From Pigmentibacter sp. JX0631 (GTDB lineage: Bacteria > Bdellovibrionota_B > Oligoflexia > Silvanigrellales > Silvanigrellaceae), in assembly GCF_029873255.1 (NCBI RefSeq), contig NZ_CP123622.1, positions 1,762,501-1,826,500 of the forward strand: a DNA stretch of 64,000 nt, given 5' to 3'. Below the pieces are notes generated by a model, which was not told where the DNA came from, searched no databases, and saw only the letters and a program-made list of their open reading frames with translations. The first letter of the stretch is position 1. Each line of letters opens with the position of its first letter. Position numbers and translations under genes: made by a program. Of this stretch, positions 43,906 to 53,484 are shown one piece after another.

Positions 43906-44859
43906 ATGCAGAATATTAAGTATTTTTCAAGATTTGCATGGTTTTTCTTGTGGTATAATTTTTACGCCGTATTAGGTGGAGCGTATGTACGCGCAACAGG
44001 GTCTGGTGCTGGTTGTGGTGAGCATTGGCCTTTGTGTAATGGTCAAGTTGTTCCGAATCTATCAACAATTCATACGGTAATAGAATATACCCACAGGGTA
44101 TCTAGTGGAGTTTTAGGAATTGGCTCTATAGTACTTTTGTTTTGGGCTTTTAGAGTTTCTAAAAAAGGCGATCCTATTAGAAAATCTGCTTCTGTTGCCT
44201 TTTGTTTTGTTGTTTTTGAAGCACTATTAGGTGCTGGGCTCGTAATATTTGGTTTAGTAGCAGCTAATTCCTCCATTTTACGGACGGTTGTTATGTCTTT
44301 GCATTTGGTTGCTACTTTTATATTAATAGCATCAATAGCATTAACGGCTGCATGGTCATCTGGATTTGTAAATGTTTGGAAATTTAGAATTAGTGATAGA
44401 AGAATTTTTCCAGCATCATTAATAATAATTGGAATGTTTTTTATTGGTATGACAGGAGCAATTACTGCTTTAGGTGATACATTGTTTAAACCAAATTATG
44501 TAGGAGAAGGTTTGGTTAGTGATTTTTATCAAGCAGAGCATTTTTTGAAATCTTTGCGTGTTGTACATCCTATTTTAGCAATTTTAATTTCAATATTTAC
44601 TGTATTTACAGCTTGGTTTTTAACAAATAAAAATTCATCTAAAACGCAAAAGAAAATGTTATACTATATTGTAACTATTTTTATTGTTCAAATATTATCT
44701 GGTTTTGTAAATATCTTTCTATTAGCTCCTGTTTGGATGCAAATGGTACATCTATTTCTCGCTGATTTAACTTGGATAGCTTGTGTTTTATTTTACAGTG
44801 AGGTTTTATCAAAAGAATGTGTTCAAAATGAGGGTGAATTAGGTTTAATTAAAAATTGA
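43906..44859 (+). CDS. COX15/CtaA-type heme A synthase-like membrane protein
   Basis: A 317-residue, 8-helix membrane protein; ATG 43906 (GGAT at 43896-43899) is preferred over TTG 43894. The motif [21 protein letters not shown] (residues ~24-44) gives the conserved extracytoplasmic Cys37-Cys44 pair and His40, and His63 lies in [10 protein letters not shown]; both are heme-site residues of COX15/CtaA. Heme A synthase oxidises heme O for cytochrome c oxidase. The C-terminal histidines VVHPI and MVHLF are also present. No ctaB or oxidase genes are in the window, so the gene is an orphan here. Confidence 0.87.
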   Translation: MQNIKYFSRFAWFFLWYNFYAVLGGAYVRATGSGAGCGEHWPLCNGQVVPNLSTIHTVIEYTHRVSSGVLGIGSIVLLFWAFRVSKKGDPIRKSASVAFCFVVFEALLGAGLVIFGLVAANSSILRTVVMSLHLVATFILIASIALTAAWSSGFVNVWKFRISDRRIFPASLIIIGMFFIGMTGAITALGDTLFKPNYVGEGLVSDFYQAEHFLKSLRVVHPILAILISIFTVFTAWFLTNKNSSKTQKKMLYYIVTIFIVQILSGFVNIFLLAPVWMQMVHLFLADLTWIACVLFYSEVLSKECVQNEGELGLIKN

Positions 44860-44873
44860 AAGATTGGTTAGCC

Positions 44874-45602
44874 TTATTTCCTAACTCCATATTTTTTATA
44901 AATATTATCAATACTTATTATTGTCTCCTTTTTAATAAATTCATCTGTAATTTTTTGGATAATTTGTGAGTCAGTATTTTTATTACATGCTAAATATTGT
45001 ATAGAAGATCCAAATTGTAAAATTTCTTTAATTTTAATGTTTAAACTAGCAGCAGTTTTTAAAGCTTCAGATCTGTTCATTGCTATTAAATCTAGCCTAT
45101 TCGAAGCGAGCATTTTGAACATTCTAGAATTTTCTGTGACCTCTTTTAAGTTACTAAAATTTTCATTTTTTAGTTTTTCAGAAATTATAGAATCAATATT
45201 TACTCCAATTTCATATTTTTTTGCTTCATGTAATGTTTTTAAATAAATTTTACTATTTTGTAAAGAAAATATTGATAAAGCATTACTGCCAACTATACCT
45301 GTCCAATAAAAAGAATTTTCTCTTTTACTATTTCTTCCTGTTGGGAAAATACAAGTATTATGATTTATTAACGCTAAGTGAATTGCTCTAGGCCACGGGA
45401 AAAAATCCAGATTATAATTTATTTTAGTCTTTTTTAGGATAAGTTTTACAATTTCATAAGAAATACCTTCAGTTAGATTTTCTTTATTTTTAAAGATCCA
45501 AGGATATTGAGAGTTGTCAGAAAGGATATTTAATCCATAACAGTTCAAGTTGAAGTTAAATATAATTGTTAAATTTAGGAAGTGAAGTATTTTTATAAAC
45601 AT
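44874..45602 (-). CDS. Extracellular solute-binding protein, family 3-like
   Basis: A 242-residue exported protein with an N-terminal signal (residues 1-24). The fold is like small periplasmic amino-acid-binding proteins: GISYEIVKLILKKTKINYNLDFFPWPRAIHLAL matches the conserved 'G-x-x-x-E-x-x-x-x-x-x' opening and DLIAMNRSEALK the second lobe. No permease or ATPase is adjacent. It may be a stand-alone sensor or binding protein. Converges with the heme A synthase-like gene, 14 bp apart. Confidence 0.68.
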   Translation of the reverse strand: MFIKILHFLNLTIIFNFNLNCYGLNILSDNSQYPWIFKNKENLTEGISYEIVKLILKKTKINYNLDFFPWPRAIHLALINHNTCIFPTGRNSKRENSFYWTGIVGSNALSIFSLQNSKIYLKTLHEAKKYEIGVNIDSIISEKLKNENFSNLKEVTENSRMFKMLASNRLDLIAMNRSEALKTAASLNIKIKEILQFGSSIQYLACNKNTDSQIIQKITDEFIKKETIISIDNIYKKYGVRK

Positions 45603-45748
45603 GACCTAATTCTTTTTGTTTTTATAATAATAGCAGAAAATACTCAGTCATAAAAAGATTAAAATTTGACATACTAAATATTTTTTCTTTTTATTTCCTT
45701 CACCTTGAATACGAATATTACTAGAATTTGTAAAATATACAAATGATG

Positions 45749-45872
45749 CCAGTAAAGAGTTGAGAAAAGTAATGCGAGGATTGAAGAAATAGTTCCAATT
45801 TGCTAAACAATTTTTGGAAAAAAGGTAACAAAGGAGCTACCAATGGATTGGCAGAACCAACTCATCAACATT
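45749..45872 (+). repeat. Dispersed ~125-bp repeat, copy 3
   Basis: The best-preserved partner of copy 1 (9547-9674): long shared blocks AGAGTTG-GAAAAG-AATGCGAGGAT, CCAATTTG/ACAATTTG, GGTAACAAAG and GATTGGCAGAACCAACTCATCA. Same orientation as the other two. It lies in a 283-bp intergenic gap between the solute-binding protein gene and the membrane protein gene, both leftward. There is an in-frame TAA in the reading frame shared with copy 1. No terminal inverted repeats are seen. Confidence 0.75.
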
Positions 45873-45885
45873 TACTTAAAAATAG

Positions 45886-47226
45886 TTAATTCTTTATAAC
45901 TATTACGAATTTAGATTTACCTTGAGAAACTTGAACTTGTCCAGTGGTTTTTGTTTCTTGATAATATTTAATTTCTTTAGCTGTATTATTCCATAACTCA
46001 ATAGATGAATTGTTATCGAATGGTAAAGTAAAAAAATTATATCTGTTTTGGAATATAAAATTTAAGAAAAGAATAAATATTATCGCATAAGCATATTTAC
46101 TTTGTAATTTTTTATTTAAGAATCTAAATAATATAGTATAAATGGATATAATAGAAACTGGTATTAAAAGAAATAAATATCGTGAATTAAATAAAGAAGG
46201 TTCATTGATAAGGCCGAACCATCCCGTATTCCAAGTTCCCTTGCGAACTAAACAAGTCATTAAGATAAGAATAATATAAGTAAAAATACCTGAAAATATA
46301 ATTAAATATTGGTTTTTTGACCAAGTTTTATATACAAAATAAGAGAATAATACAGTAAATGCAAAACCTAACCATAAAACCGTTTGCCAAACTTGATTTA
46401 AATAGAAAGTATATTGGTCGCCAAAAATAGGAATTAAAAACATTCTGTTAAATATGGAATATAGAAATCGATTTGGGAAAAATTGTCTTACAAATTCTAT
46501 TTTTGCTTCTAAACCTGCTTCGCCTTGAGTCCAAACATCATGAGAATTTGTAATATATGCATAAGAATTTATTAGAGTACTAAATATCACGATATTCAAT
46601 AAAATTAAATGCTGTTTAATTTTATTTTTAAAGTCAATCAAATGTTGCTTTTTAATAAGATAAATTCTTATCATTAAAAGAGGTAGTATAGTACATAATT
46701 CACCAGCACTAAGGCCTGCAAATAAAAAAAATAAGAAATGTCTTAGTGAATATTTTTTGTTTAAATCATAAAACAGCAGAAGAACACAACATAAGAAAAG
46801 TACAGAATGCAAGTTTGCAAAATTTCCTAAAAAATCAGTTTGTCCTGGAAGAAAAAGAAAGGAAATTGAAATAATCAAGCTAATAATTTTGTTTTGTGTG
46901 ATCCAAAGGAATTCATTTTTCATTATTATATGCAAGGCAAAAGAAAATAATGCTGAACACTCTATCAAAGTTATATAAGGATAATACTCTATAGTTATTT
47001 TGTATGAAAAATAAGATAAAATTTGTGGTAAAACCTGAAAATAACCAGAATATGGTAAAATAATGGATGAGAAACCATGCTCAATAGAGTTTTTAAGGAA
47101 CATGTAACCATCTTCTCCCCAAAAACCAGGTTGGGAAAATCTTATGTGCTGCTTGAAAATAATTATAAGAAAAAAGAAAATAAAAAATTTATATTTATCA
47201 AAAAGTGTTGTTATACTTTTAACCAT
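45886..47226 (-). CDS. GT-C-like polytopic membrane protein
   Basis: A 446-residue protein with about 10-11 hydrophobic segments. The first periplasmic loop has FWGEDGYMFLKN (residues ~35-46), the acidic 'E-D' motif typical of GT-C membrane glycosyltransferases that use polyprenyl-linked sugars. A later loop with NTGWFGLINEPSLFNSRYLF is also typical. A role in glycolipid or lipopolysaccharide glycosylation is plausible. No other glycan genes are nearby, so the acceptor is unknown. Start ATG has GAGAAA upstream. Repeat copy 3 begins 14 bp beyond its stop codon. Confidence 0.6.
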   Translation of the reverse strand: MVKSITTLFDKYKFFIFFFLIIIFKQHIRFSQPGFWGEDGYMFLKNSIEHGFSSIILPYSGYFQVLPQILSYFSYKITIEYYPYITLIECSALFSFALHIIMKNEFLWITQNKIISLIISISFLFLPGQTDFLGNFANLHSVLFLCCVLLLFYDLNKKYSLRHFLFFLFAGLSAGELCTILPLLMIRIYLIKKQHLIDFKNKIKQHLILLNIVIFSTLINSYAYITNSHDVWTQGEAGLEAKIEFVRQFFPNRFLYSIFNRMFLIPIFGDQYTFYLNQVWQTVLWLGFAFTVLFSYFVYKTWSKNQYLIIFSGIFTYIILILMTCLVRKGTWNTGWFGLINEPSLFNSRYLFLLIPVSIISIYTILFRFLNKKLQSKYAYAIIFILFLNFIFQNRYNFFTLPFDNNSSIELWNNTAKEIKYYQETKTTGQVQVSQGKSKFVIVIKN

Positions 47227-47386
47227 ATGTTATTTCTCACAAAAAAATAAATCAAAATGCCAATAAAAGCTACCTTAGGGGATTCTTTTTTTCAAGTAGT
47301 TTATGAATATGAAAGTTATGTGAGATTTTAAATTATAAAAAAAATAATACAATTTTTAAAAATAAAATTACAATTAAATAATTTTT

Positions 47387-47764
47387 TTAATTTCGTATTT
47401 GATAATATCGGACTTCAGATTTATAGGCATTTTCTTCTAAAACTTTGAAAACAAATAAATTACTTTTTACTTGATAATATCCTTCTATAAAATAAGTAGA
47501 GTTTAATGCCTCATTATTATTTTTTGTAGCAACAGTACAGTAACTCAAGTCAGGGCAAAATATATTTGTTTCAACAACATTTTTTTCTTGTGTATTATGA
47601 ATGTAATTAAGATAGAAGTTTTGAATTATAGAATCATCAATTGATTCTACAGAGGAATTCATAGTTTGATAAAACTCCTCTTTTTTAATTTGGTTTACCT
47701 GATTTAAAGCATATGAAACAGTGTTAGATAGTCCTAAAAAGGCAACTAGAAAAAATTTTTTCAT
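47387..47764 (-). CDS. Small secreted protein, 125 aa
   Basis: A 125-residue protein with a clear signal peptide (1-19, cleavage near SYA-L). The mature part is about 105 residues with two Cys near 69 and 76 (FCPDLSYCTV), which may form a disulfide. No family recognised. It stands alone between the GT-C-like gene and the second protease gene. The start lacks a strong ribosome site. Confidence 0.5.
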   Translation of the reverse strand: MKKFFLVAFLGLSNTVSYALNQVNQIKKEEFYQTMNSSVESIDDSIIQNFYLNYIHNTQEKNVVETNIFCPDLSYCTVATKNNNEALNSTYFIEGYYQVKSNLFVFKVLEENAYKSEVRYYQIRN

Positions 47765-47882
47765 ATTTACATAACTTCATTCTTAATGGTTGATAAAAAT
47801 AACAGTACAAAAAAACTTTACAATCAACCAAAATAAATTTCAAACAAGAAATATTTTAAAAGAAAGGTTCGATATCTATAAA

Positions 47883-48839
47883 TTATTCAGTTGTTTCAAT
47901 TTTTTCACCAGGACTTAAGTTTGCTTTGATCCAATCTAAATATGGATAAATATAAGTAGTTACAGCATCTTGAACCATGCATCCATCATTTTTATCAGGA
48001 ACAGCTTGGAGTCCAGAGACGTTAGTATTTATTCCTTGAGTGACAGTTAAAACTTCACCTTTCTTATTAAAATGTCCGCCTCCGGAATCACCGTTACAAG
48101 TTTGTCCTAATAAGCGCTTTGTTGTGATAAATGTATCACCTACATCATTTATTATAGAACGATTAATTTCGTATTTATAAGCAGGTTTATTATAATGATT
48201 AAGTTGTTCGACATTTAATTCAACTTTTTTGTTAGGTTTAAATATTTCAGTTACAGTCCAACGCTTGATATTGCCACTATTTTCGTTGTTTTCATTACTT
48301 CGACCAAAGCCAATGGTAATTATCCGTTCTCCTATTTGATATTTGGTAGCAATCTTTGCGGGTAAGATATTTATTTTTGTAAGAGAATCAGTTGTTTTGA
48401 TTATTGCAATATCACCAATTGGTACGTAACTTGAATATTGATCGTCTTTATTAAATGGGTTTTTGGTAAATAATTTGTTGGCTATAAATTTTCCAGATAT
48501 TCTTTGAGAGCTATTTTTTGGATTACTAATCTCAATTCTATCTGGAATAGTTTCAAAACAATGTGCTGCTGTAAGAATTGTTTTATCAGAAATTGCTACT
48601 CCAGTACAAAATCCTGGGTCGTTACCGAAATATTCTAGCGAGATATAAACAGAGGATTTTGACCCTGCTACATCCTCAATATTATTTTCACATCCATTAT
48701 GGATTTTATTAGAAGCAGATTGATCAAAATCAGCGTATAAATCACTACAAGTATAAACTACTTTTTTCTCCTCTTTTTGCTCTTTGCAAGAAGAAAAAAG
48801 AAAAAATGAACAACAGGAGAGAAGCAAAAGACGTTTCAT
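47883..48839 (-). CDS. Trypsin-like serine protease lipoprotein
   Basis: A 318-residue S1-family protease. The ATG at 48839 puts the signal peptide (MKRLLLLSCC) at the N-terminus with lipobox FSSC (Cys18); an in-frame upstream start at 48863 adds eight polar residues and is less likely. Catalytic triad: His93 (LTAAHC), Asp143 (GDIAIIK), Ser252 (GDSGGG). The final Gly-Gly-Gly in place of Gly-Gly-Pro is a small deviation. It is a relative of the protease in the SDP-like operon but not adjacent to toxin genes. Confidence 0.85.
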   Translation of the reverse strand: MKRLLLLSCCSFFLFSSCKEQKEEKKVVYTCSDLYADFDQSASNKIHNGCENNIEDVAGSKSSVYISLEYFGNDPGFCTGVAISDKTILTAAHCFETIPDRIEISNPKNSSQRISGKFIANKLFTKNPFNKDDQYSSYVPIGDIAIIKTTDSLTKINILPAKIATKYQIGERIITIGFGRSNENNENSGNIKRWTVTEIFKPNKKVELNVEQLNHYNKPAYKYEINRSIINDVGDTFITTKRLLGQTCNGDSGGGHFNKKGEVLTVTQGINTNVSGLQAVPDKNDGCMVQDAVTTYIYPYLDWIKANLSPGEKIETTE

Positions 48840-48872
48840 AGAATTGTCATCCTGAGCAAACAAAAGTATTAG

Positions 48873-49211
48873 TTACCAATATTCAGCTTGAAGAGTGATA
48901 TCTTGGAAAACTCTAGTTAAACAAGCTAGACGCTCGTTTTGCGCCTTATTATTTTTTTGTAAAGTTTCTTTTTCAAAATTATTTTGAATAGACAATGATT
49001 CTGACTTCATTTGAATGATTTTAACATTACAGGCTCCACAAACGCCAACTCCTGAACAAGCTGCACCTATTGGTACTCCTCGTTTCCGAAGAAAAACCCA
49101 TAAATTTGAACCAGATCGGATGTTAAATTCATCAAAAATTTCACCAGACTTATTCATCAAAGAAATTTTTACTATTTTAGCTAAGTCGTTTGTTGAAGAG
49201 TTTTCCATCAT
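48873..49211 (-). CDS. 2Fe-2S ferredoxin
   Basis: A 112-residue electron carrier. With start at ATG 49211, the cluster cysteines are Cys52, Cys58, Cys61 (CSGVGVCGAC, C-x5-C-x2-C) and Cys97 (LAC), the adrenodoxin/vertebrate-type spacing. A longer frame from TTG 49250 overlaps the 3' end of the enoyl-CoA hydratase gene by 26 bp. It should shuttle electrons to an unknown oxidoreductase. It is the last gene after the hydratase on the same strand, probably in one transcript with it. Confidence 0.82.
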   Translation of the reverse strand: MMENSSTNDLAKIVKISLMNKSGEIFDEFNIRSGSNLWVFLRKRGVPIGAACSGVGVCGACNVKIIQMKSESLSIQNNFEKETLQKNNKAQNERLACLTRVFQDITLQAEYW

Positions 49212-49224
49212 AAAACTTTCAGCA

Positions 49225-50001
49225 TTAAAAATTTGGGGCTCTTTTCTCAATAAAAGCTGCCAATCCTTCTTTTGCTTCAGGAGTATTAAAAAGTAAACCG
49301 AATTCTACAGATTCTAAAAGACAACCTTCTTTAAAGCTACTTACACTCCCAAACTTAACAACTTTTTTTGCAATTTTTAAGGCTGTTGGAGCATTTTTTA
49401 AAATTTTGTCAGTTATATCATTTGTGAATATTGAAAGTTCTTCATGTTTTGTCACGTGATTTAAAAGCCCAGCTTGAAATGCTTCTTGTGCAGAATATTT
49501 ATGCGCAGTAGATATCCATTCAATCGTTTTTGCTACTCCAATTCTTTTCGCTAGTCTTTGGGTTCCAGAAAACCCGGGTATTAGGCCCAGAGTAACTTCA
49601 GGTAATCCAAATTTTGCTTTTTCTGAAGCTACAATTAAATCACAAGCAAGAGCTAATTCTAAACCTCCTCCTAAAGCAAATCCTTGAACTTGCGCAATGG
49701 TAATTTGTGGAAGATTTTCAAGAGTGCCGAAGATATTTGCCGCATATTGTGAAAACTCGCTTGCTTCTTTTGCAGATGTAAATTCTAACATTTCTTTAAT
49801 ATCAGCACCTGCAACAAAAGCTTTATCGCCAGCACCACAAACTACTAAAACTTTGACTTCATTGTTTTCCTTAAGTAACAAACAGTGATCGTATATTTCT
49901 TTAATGACTTGTTTATTTAAAGCATTTAATTGATTTGGGCGGTTTATTTTTAAAGTGGCTTTTTTTCCATTAATTTCTAGTTCTGTTAATTTATCGTACA
50001 T
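49225..50001 (-). CDS. Enoyl-CoA hydratase/isomerase (crotonase family)
   Basis: A 258-residue hydratase of fatty-acid beta-oxidation. The oxyanion hole segment is FVAGADIKE. The two catalytic glutamates are Glu115 (GGGLELALACD) and Glu135 (FGLPEVTLGL), followed by IPGFSGTQRL. Both Glu residues mark a true enoyl-CoA hydratase, not an isomerase. GGAG (AGGAGATAATTTT) precedes the ATG. The preceding dsbA-like gene ends in a strong terminator, so this gene begins its own transcript. Confidence 0.9.
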   Translation of the reverse strand: MYDKLTELEINGKKATLKINRPNQLNALNKQVIKEIYDHCLLLKENNEVKVLVVCGAGDKAFVAGADIKEMLEFTSAKEASEFSQYAANIFGTLENLPQITIAQVQGFALGGGLELALACDLIVASEKAKFGLPEVTLGLIPGFSGTQRLAKRIGVAKTIEWISTAHKYSAQEAFQAGLLNHVTKHEELSIFTNDITDKILKNAPTALKIAKKVVKFGSVSSFKEGCLLESVEFGLLFNTPEAKEGLAAFIEKRAPNF

Positions 50002-50014
50002 AAAATTATCTCCT

Positions 50015-50041
50015 AAAAAAAGCTACAGGTCTTACCTGTAG
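50015..50041 (-). terminator. Rho-independent terminator of the DsbA-like gene
   Basis: On the minus strand CTACAGGT, a 3-nt loop AAG, then ACCTGTAG (8 perfect pairs), followed by C and a run of T. It lies 40 bp after the DsbA-like stop codon and just before the ribosome site of the hydratase gene. Confidence 0.85.
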
Positions 50042-50080
50042 ACTATTTACTCTAGATAAATAATTTCAGCAAACTTTTAT

Positions 50081-51196
50081 TTAATTCTTCTCAGATAATT
50101 CGTTATTAATTACCTTTTCAAATTCTGATTTAGGCAAGGATCCCATTAGTTGAATTCCATTAATATAGAATGCAGGAGTAGCATTGATTCCTAAACTTTG
50201 TCCATATTCAATGTCCGCATTAATTTTATCATGGATTGCTTGATCTTTTCTGCAGTTATTAAAATCATCAATTTTAAGACCTATTTTTTGTGCTAATGAT
50301 AAGTAAGTTTCCTCATTTAATTTTTTATGGTTTTCAAACAATCCATCATGCATTTGCCAATACTTTCCTTGTTTATTTGCGCATTCTGCTGCGATAGCAG
50401 CAGGAATAGCTTCAGGATGAATTTGAACTAATGGATAATTTTTAAAGACAAATTTTATTTTATCTTTGTATTGTTTTAGAACTTCTTCAACTACTGGCTG
50501 TGCTGAAGCGCAATAAGGGCATTGAAAATCTGCAAATTCAACGATAGTGATTGGAGCATTTGCTGAACCCTTAAATGGAGCATTACTTATATCAACATTA
50601 ATTTTAGGAGTAGCTGGTTTACTTGCGCCTGTAACTTCAATTTCACCTTTACTAATTGCTTGTGAAATTAAACCGCGAAAGTAACTTCCTGCAGCTTGAT
50701 TTTGTAAGTAAGGCTTAACCAAAGCCTCTTGTTGCTCGGGAGTTTTTCCTTTTAATTGTGGATTTTCAGAGTTTTCTTTAATAAATTGCTTGATTTGTTC
50801 TGGAGAAATATTTGATTTTTCTTGAATAAACATTTGTTCAGCTGCATTAGTATTTGAAACGCCTTTATTTTTCATATAATCTTTAATAATTTTATCAAAA
50901 TATCTTTTAGCTAATATATTTTCTATAGCTTTATATGATTGACTTTCAGCATCAAACAATGACTGCATTTCTTGAGTTGTTAAATCTGAGCGCTTTAAAG
51001 TGACTCCATTATATTTACCAAGAACATCAGATGCTGATGAAACCTTTGAAACATTGTTGCTTATTGTAGATGTAAACGAGGTTTGCCCAGTTAAGCTGTT
51101 CGACATCTTTTTATAATCATGAAAAAATAAAGGTATTGAGCCAACAACTGCTGCAGCAATAAAAATACCACCTATAATAAACTTTCCTGAAGACAT
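50081..51196 (-). CDS. DsbA-family thiol oxidoreductase with N-terminal SurA-like segment
   Basis: A 371-residue membrane-anchored periplasmic protein (single helix 6-26). Residues ~55-190 are helical and charged and resemble a SurA/PrsA N-terminal chaperone domain. Residues ~205-370 are a DsbA-type thioredoxin fold with Cys226-Pro-Tyr-Cys229 (FQCPYC) and the cis-proline loop INATPAFYING. It likely introduces or isomerises disulfides in exported proteins, such as the cysteine-containing lipoproteins and the SdpC-like precursor. AAGGAG precedes the ATG. Confidence 0.85.
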   Translation of the reverse strand: MSSGKFIIGGIFIAAAVVGSIPLFFHDYKKMSNSLTGQTSFTSTISNNVSKVSSASDVLGKYNGVTLKRSDLTTQEMQSLFDAESQSYKAIENILAKRYFDKIIKDYMKNKGVSNTNAAEQMFIQEKSNISPEQIKQFIKENSENPQLKGKTPEQQEALVKPYLQNQAAGSYFRGLISQAISKGEIEVTGASKPATPKINVDISNAPFKGSANAPITIVEFADFQCPYCASAQPVVEEVLKQYKDKIKFVFKNYPLVQIHPEAIPAAIAAECANKQGKYWQMHDGLFENHKKLNEETYLSLAQKIGLKIDDFNNCRKDQAIHDKINADIEYGQSLGINATPAFYINGIQLMGSLPKSEFEKVINNELSEKN

Positions 51197-51246
51197 ATAA
51201 ACTCCTTTAAAGCAAAATTCATACTTAACCCTTAATTAAGCATCAT

Positions 51247-52056
51247 TCACATATTTTGCACACTTTTAATATTTTCAGCAAGTTCTTTAGAATATCGCTT
51301 TTCTTCATTTTTACCGTCTACTTCTGGTAAGGTTTGAGCTTTTTTAAACAATTCTAAAGCAATTGTTTTATCTCCAGATTTTTTCTTCAAAATTCCAAGA
51401 TACATTGTATTTAAGCGAAACTCCGGACAAGTTTGAATTGCCTGATTAAAATAATCTTCAGCAATTTTTTTGTCTCCAAAAGAAATTAATCCTCCGGGAA
51501 CTTCCTGATAATATCTGCCAAGAATCCTTAATGGACCACACCATTGGTATTTTGGGTCAATCTTTGCTGCTTCAAGCAAAGCATCTCTTCCTGGTTTTGC
51601 GTTACTTAAAGCAGAGAAAATTCCTTTCGATAGACCATAAGACCCTAAATTAATTGCATACCAGTAGTATCCTTCAACCTTCTTAGGTTCCAATTCTTTT
51701 GCTATTTTTCCTGCTTCGTATCCATATTTAAATAATTTTATTTTATCTAATTTTGGAGTAGCTTCAGAAAGAGTAAAATTTCCATAAAAATAAACTAATC
51801 TAGCTACTTTCCATGCTATGTTAAATTCTTTTGGGATTGGAGTTTCTTTACTGAGGAAAAGATAAATTTGATTTTCACCGTCAGTGTTTTCTCTATTATT
51901 CCAAAGAGAGTCTAAAAATTTTTCAGAAATTAAATCTTGAGCTTCATTATTTACTATTTCTTTATTAGTAGATTTTTCATCACTATGTGAAGGAAAAACA
52001 ATAAATAAAGATACGAATAATAAAAAAAATCTTTTAATGAATTTATTTTTTAACAT
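51247..52056 (-). CDS. TatT-like TRAP-transporter component (TPR lipid-binding type)
   Basis: A 269-residue exported protein (signal 1-25, ending near PSHS-D). The body is helical repeats of tetratricopeptide kind, with VEGYYWYAINLGSYG, PKYQWCGPLRILGRYYQEVPGG and a TPR end (GDKTIALELFKKAQ), matching the TatT family associated with TRAP transporters in spirochetes and others. No TRAP permease or TatP gene is adjacent, so it may act alone. The ribosome site lies in an 11-bp hairpin (52061-52112). Confidence 0.72.
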   Translation of the reverse strand: MLKNKFIKRFFLLFVSLFIVFPSHSDEKSTNKEIVNNEAQDLISEKFLDSLWNNRENTDGENQIYLFLSKETPIPKEFNIAWKVARLVYFYGNFTLSEATPKLDKIKLFKYGYEAGKIAKELEPKKVEGYYWYAINLGSYGLSKGIFSALSNAKPGRDALLEAAKIDPKYQWCGPLRILGRYYQEVPGGLISFGDKKIAEDYFNQAIQTCPEFRLNTMYLGILKKKSGDKTIALELFKKAQTLPEVDGKNEEKRYSKELAENIKSVQNM

Positions 52057-52060
52057 ATGT

Positions 52061-52112
52061 TCTCCTAAAAACTTCTAATCATATGCGGTTAAGACTATAT
52101 TTTTTTAGGAGA
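52061..52112 (-). promoter_or_regulatory. Hairpin sequestering the ribosome site of the TatT-like gene
   Basis: In the transcript TCTCCTAAAAA (complement of 52102-52112) can pair perfectly with TTTTTAGGAGA (complement of 52061-52071) across ~30 nt. The downstream arm contains the AGGAG Shine-Dalgarno 4 nt before the ATG at 52056. Formation of the stem should block translation, so this is a candidate translational switch or RNA thermometer. Confidence 0.5.
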
Positions 52113-52158
52113 GCTGTAAATAAAAGAAAGGATTAAAATAATTATCTAATTGAATAAA

Positions 52159-53406
52159 TTAAGCTAAACAAATTTTTTTCAAATCCGTTGCTTTATCTAT
52201 TTTTTCCCAAGGAAAGTTATTTCTACCAAAGTGCCCATAAGAAGCAGTTTCATGATAAGTGTAACCATTTTCTTGAGGGTTCAATAGATTAAATGTTTTA
52301 ACAATTCCTGCGGGAGTCATATTAAATACTTTTTGGATGGCTTCTTCAATTTTAATTCGTGCAACTTTTTCTGTGCCGAATGTATTCACATTTACACTTA
52401 CAGGTTGAGCAACGCCGATTGCGTACGCTATTTGAACAAGAGCTCTATCAGCTAAACCAGCTGCAACAATATTTTTTGCTATATAGCGCCCCATGTATGC
52501 TGCGGAACGATCTACTTTTGAAGGGTCTTTTCCAGAAAAAGCACCTCCTCCATGAGCACCATGACCACCATAGGTATCAACAATAATTTTTCTTCCAGTT
52601 AATCCACAGTCACCTTGTGGACCACCAATAACAAATTTTCCAGTTGGATTAATATGGTATTTAGTGTTGGAATCTAATAGATTTTGAGGAATAGTATTTT
52701 TAATAATTTTCTCAATTACATACTCTTTAATTTCTTGTTGAGTTACATTTTCGGAATGCATTGTACTGACAACAACAGTGTCAATTCTTTTCATTTTACC
52801 GTCATGATATTCAACAGTAACTTGAGATTTTGCATCTGGTCGTAACCAATTTACATTTCCTTCTTTTCGAGCTTTTGATAAGTTTCTTAATATAGAATGT
52901 GCGTATTGAAGAGTAGCAGGCATATATTCCGGAGTTTCATTTGTTGCGTAGCCGAACATCATACCTTGATCTCCTGCTCCTTGTTCTTTATGAAGACCTT
53001 CGCCTTCATTTACACCTTGAGCGATATCCGGAGATTGTTGATCTACAGCAACAATTACACCACAGCTTCGATATTCAAAGCCGTTATCAGGATCATTATA
53101 ACCAATTTCTTTTATAACATTTCTTGCTATATCAGAATAACTTTTCATTTTTCTTTTAAGTTTAAGTTCATTTGTATGAACAGTCTCAGGATTCACTGTT
53201 ATTTCACCAGCAATTACCACAAGACCTGTTTTGCAAAGAGCTTCACATGCAACTCTTGCTCTTGGATCAAAAGTTAAAAGTTCGTCTAAAATACCATCAG
53301 AAATTTGATCAGCCACTTTATCAGGATGGCCTTCACTAACACTTTCTGATGTGAAATAGGTAACTTCTGGAGAAAATGTCTTGTTAAGAAGCGAGCGTTG
53401 AAACAT
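52159..53406 (-). CDS. metK: S-adenosylmethionine synthetase
   Basis: A 415-residue enzyme making S-adenosylmethionine from methionine and [23 protein letters not shown] at residues ~22-41 and the P-loop-like [22 protein letters not shown] are signatures of MetK. The length is slightly above the usual ~385. ATG follows AAAGGAAA. No SAM riboswitch is seen in the 69 bp between rnpB and the start. It lies directly downstream of the RNase P RNA gene on the same strand. Confidence 0.96.
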   Translation of the reverse strand: MFQRSLLNKTFSPEVTYFTSESVSEGHPDKVADQISDGILDELLTFDPRARVACEALCKTGLVVIAGEITVNPETVHTNELKLKRKMKSYSDIARNVIKEIGYNDPDNGFEYRSCGVIVAVDQQSPDIAQGVNEGEGLHKEQGAGDQGMMFGYATNETPEYMPATLQYAHSILRNLSKARKEGNVNWLRPDAKSQVTVEYHDGKMKRIDTVVVSTMHSENVTQQEIKEYVIEKIIKNTIPQNLLDSNTKYHINPTGKFVIGGPQGDCGLTGRKIIVDTYGGHGAHGGGAFSGKDPSKVDRSAAYMGRYIAKNIVAAGLADRALVQIAYAIGVAQPVSVNVNTFGTEKVARIKIEEAIQKVFNMTPAGIVKTFNLLNPQENGYTYHETASYGHFGRNNFPWEKIDKATDLKKICLA

Positions 53407-53465
53407 ATTGTATTTCCTTTCATATCAACCGCTGCAGAAGGGTTAACTTTAATTTATTAAAGGTA

Positions 53466-53484
53466 ACAAAAAAAATCGGGTAAT
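53466..53484 (-). terminator. Terminator at the rnpB 3' end
   Basis: The minus strand reads ATTACCCGA followed by an eight-T run (complement of 53468-53475). The P1 stem of rnpB plus this U-tract should give intrinsic termination before metK. Confidence 0.65.

Noticed and set aside
33822-48839. The two S1 protease lipoproteins as a recent gene duplication
   Set aside because: They share the triad and layout but differ throughout in sequence around the motifs, so they look like old paralogues.
53407-53475. SAM riboswitch upstream of metK
   Set aside because: No SAM-I, SAM-II or SAH-type conserved blocks; the gap is short and largely rnpB terminator.
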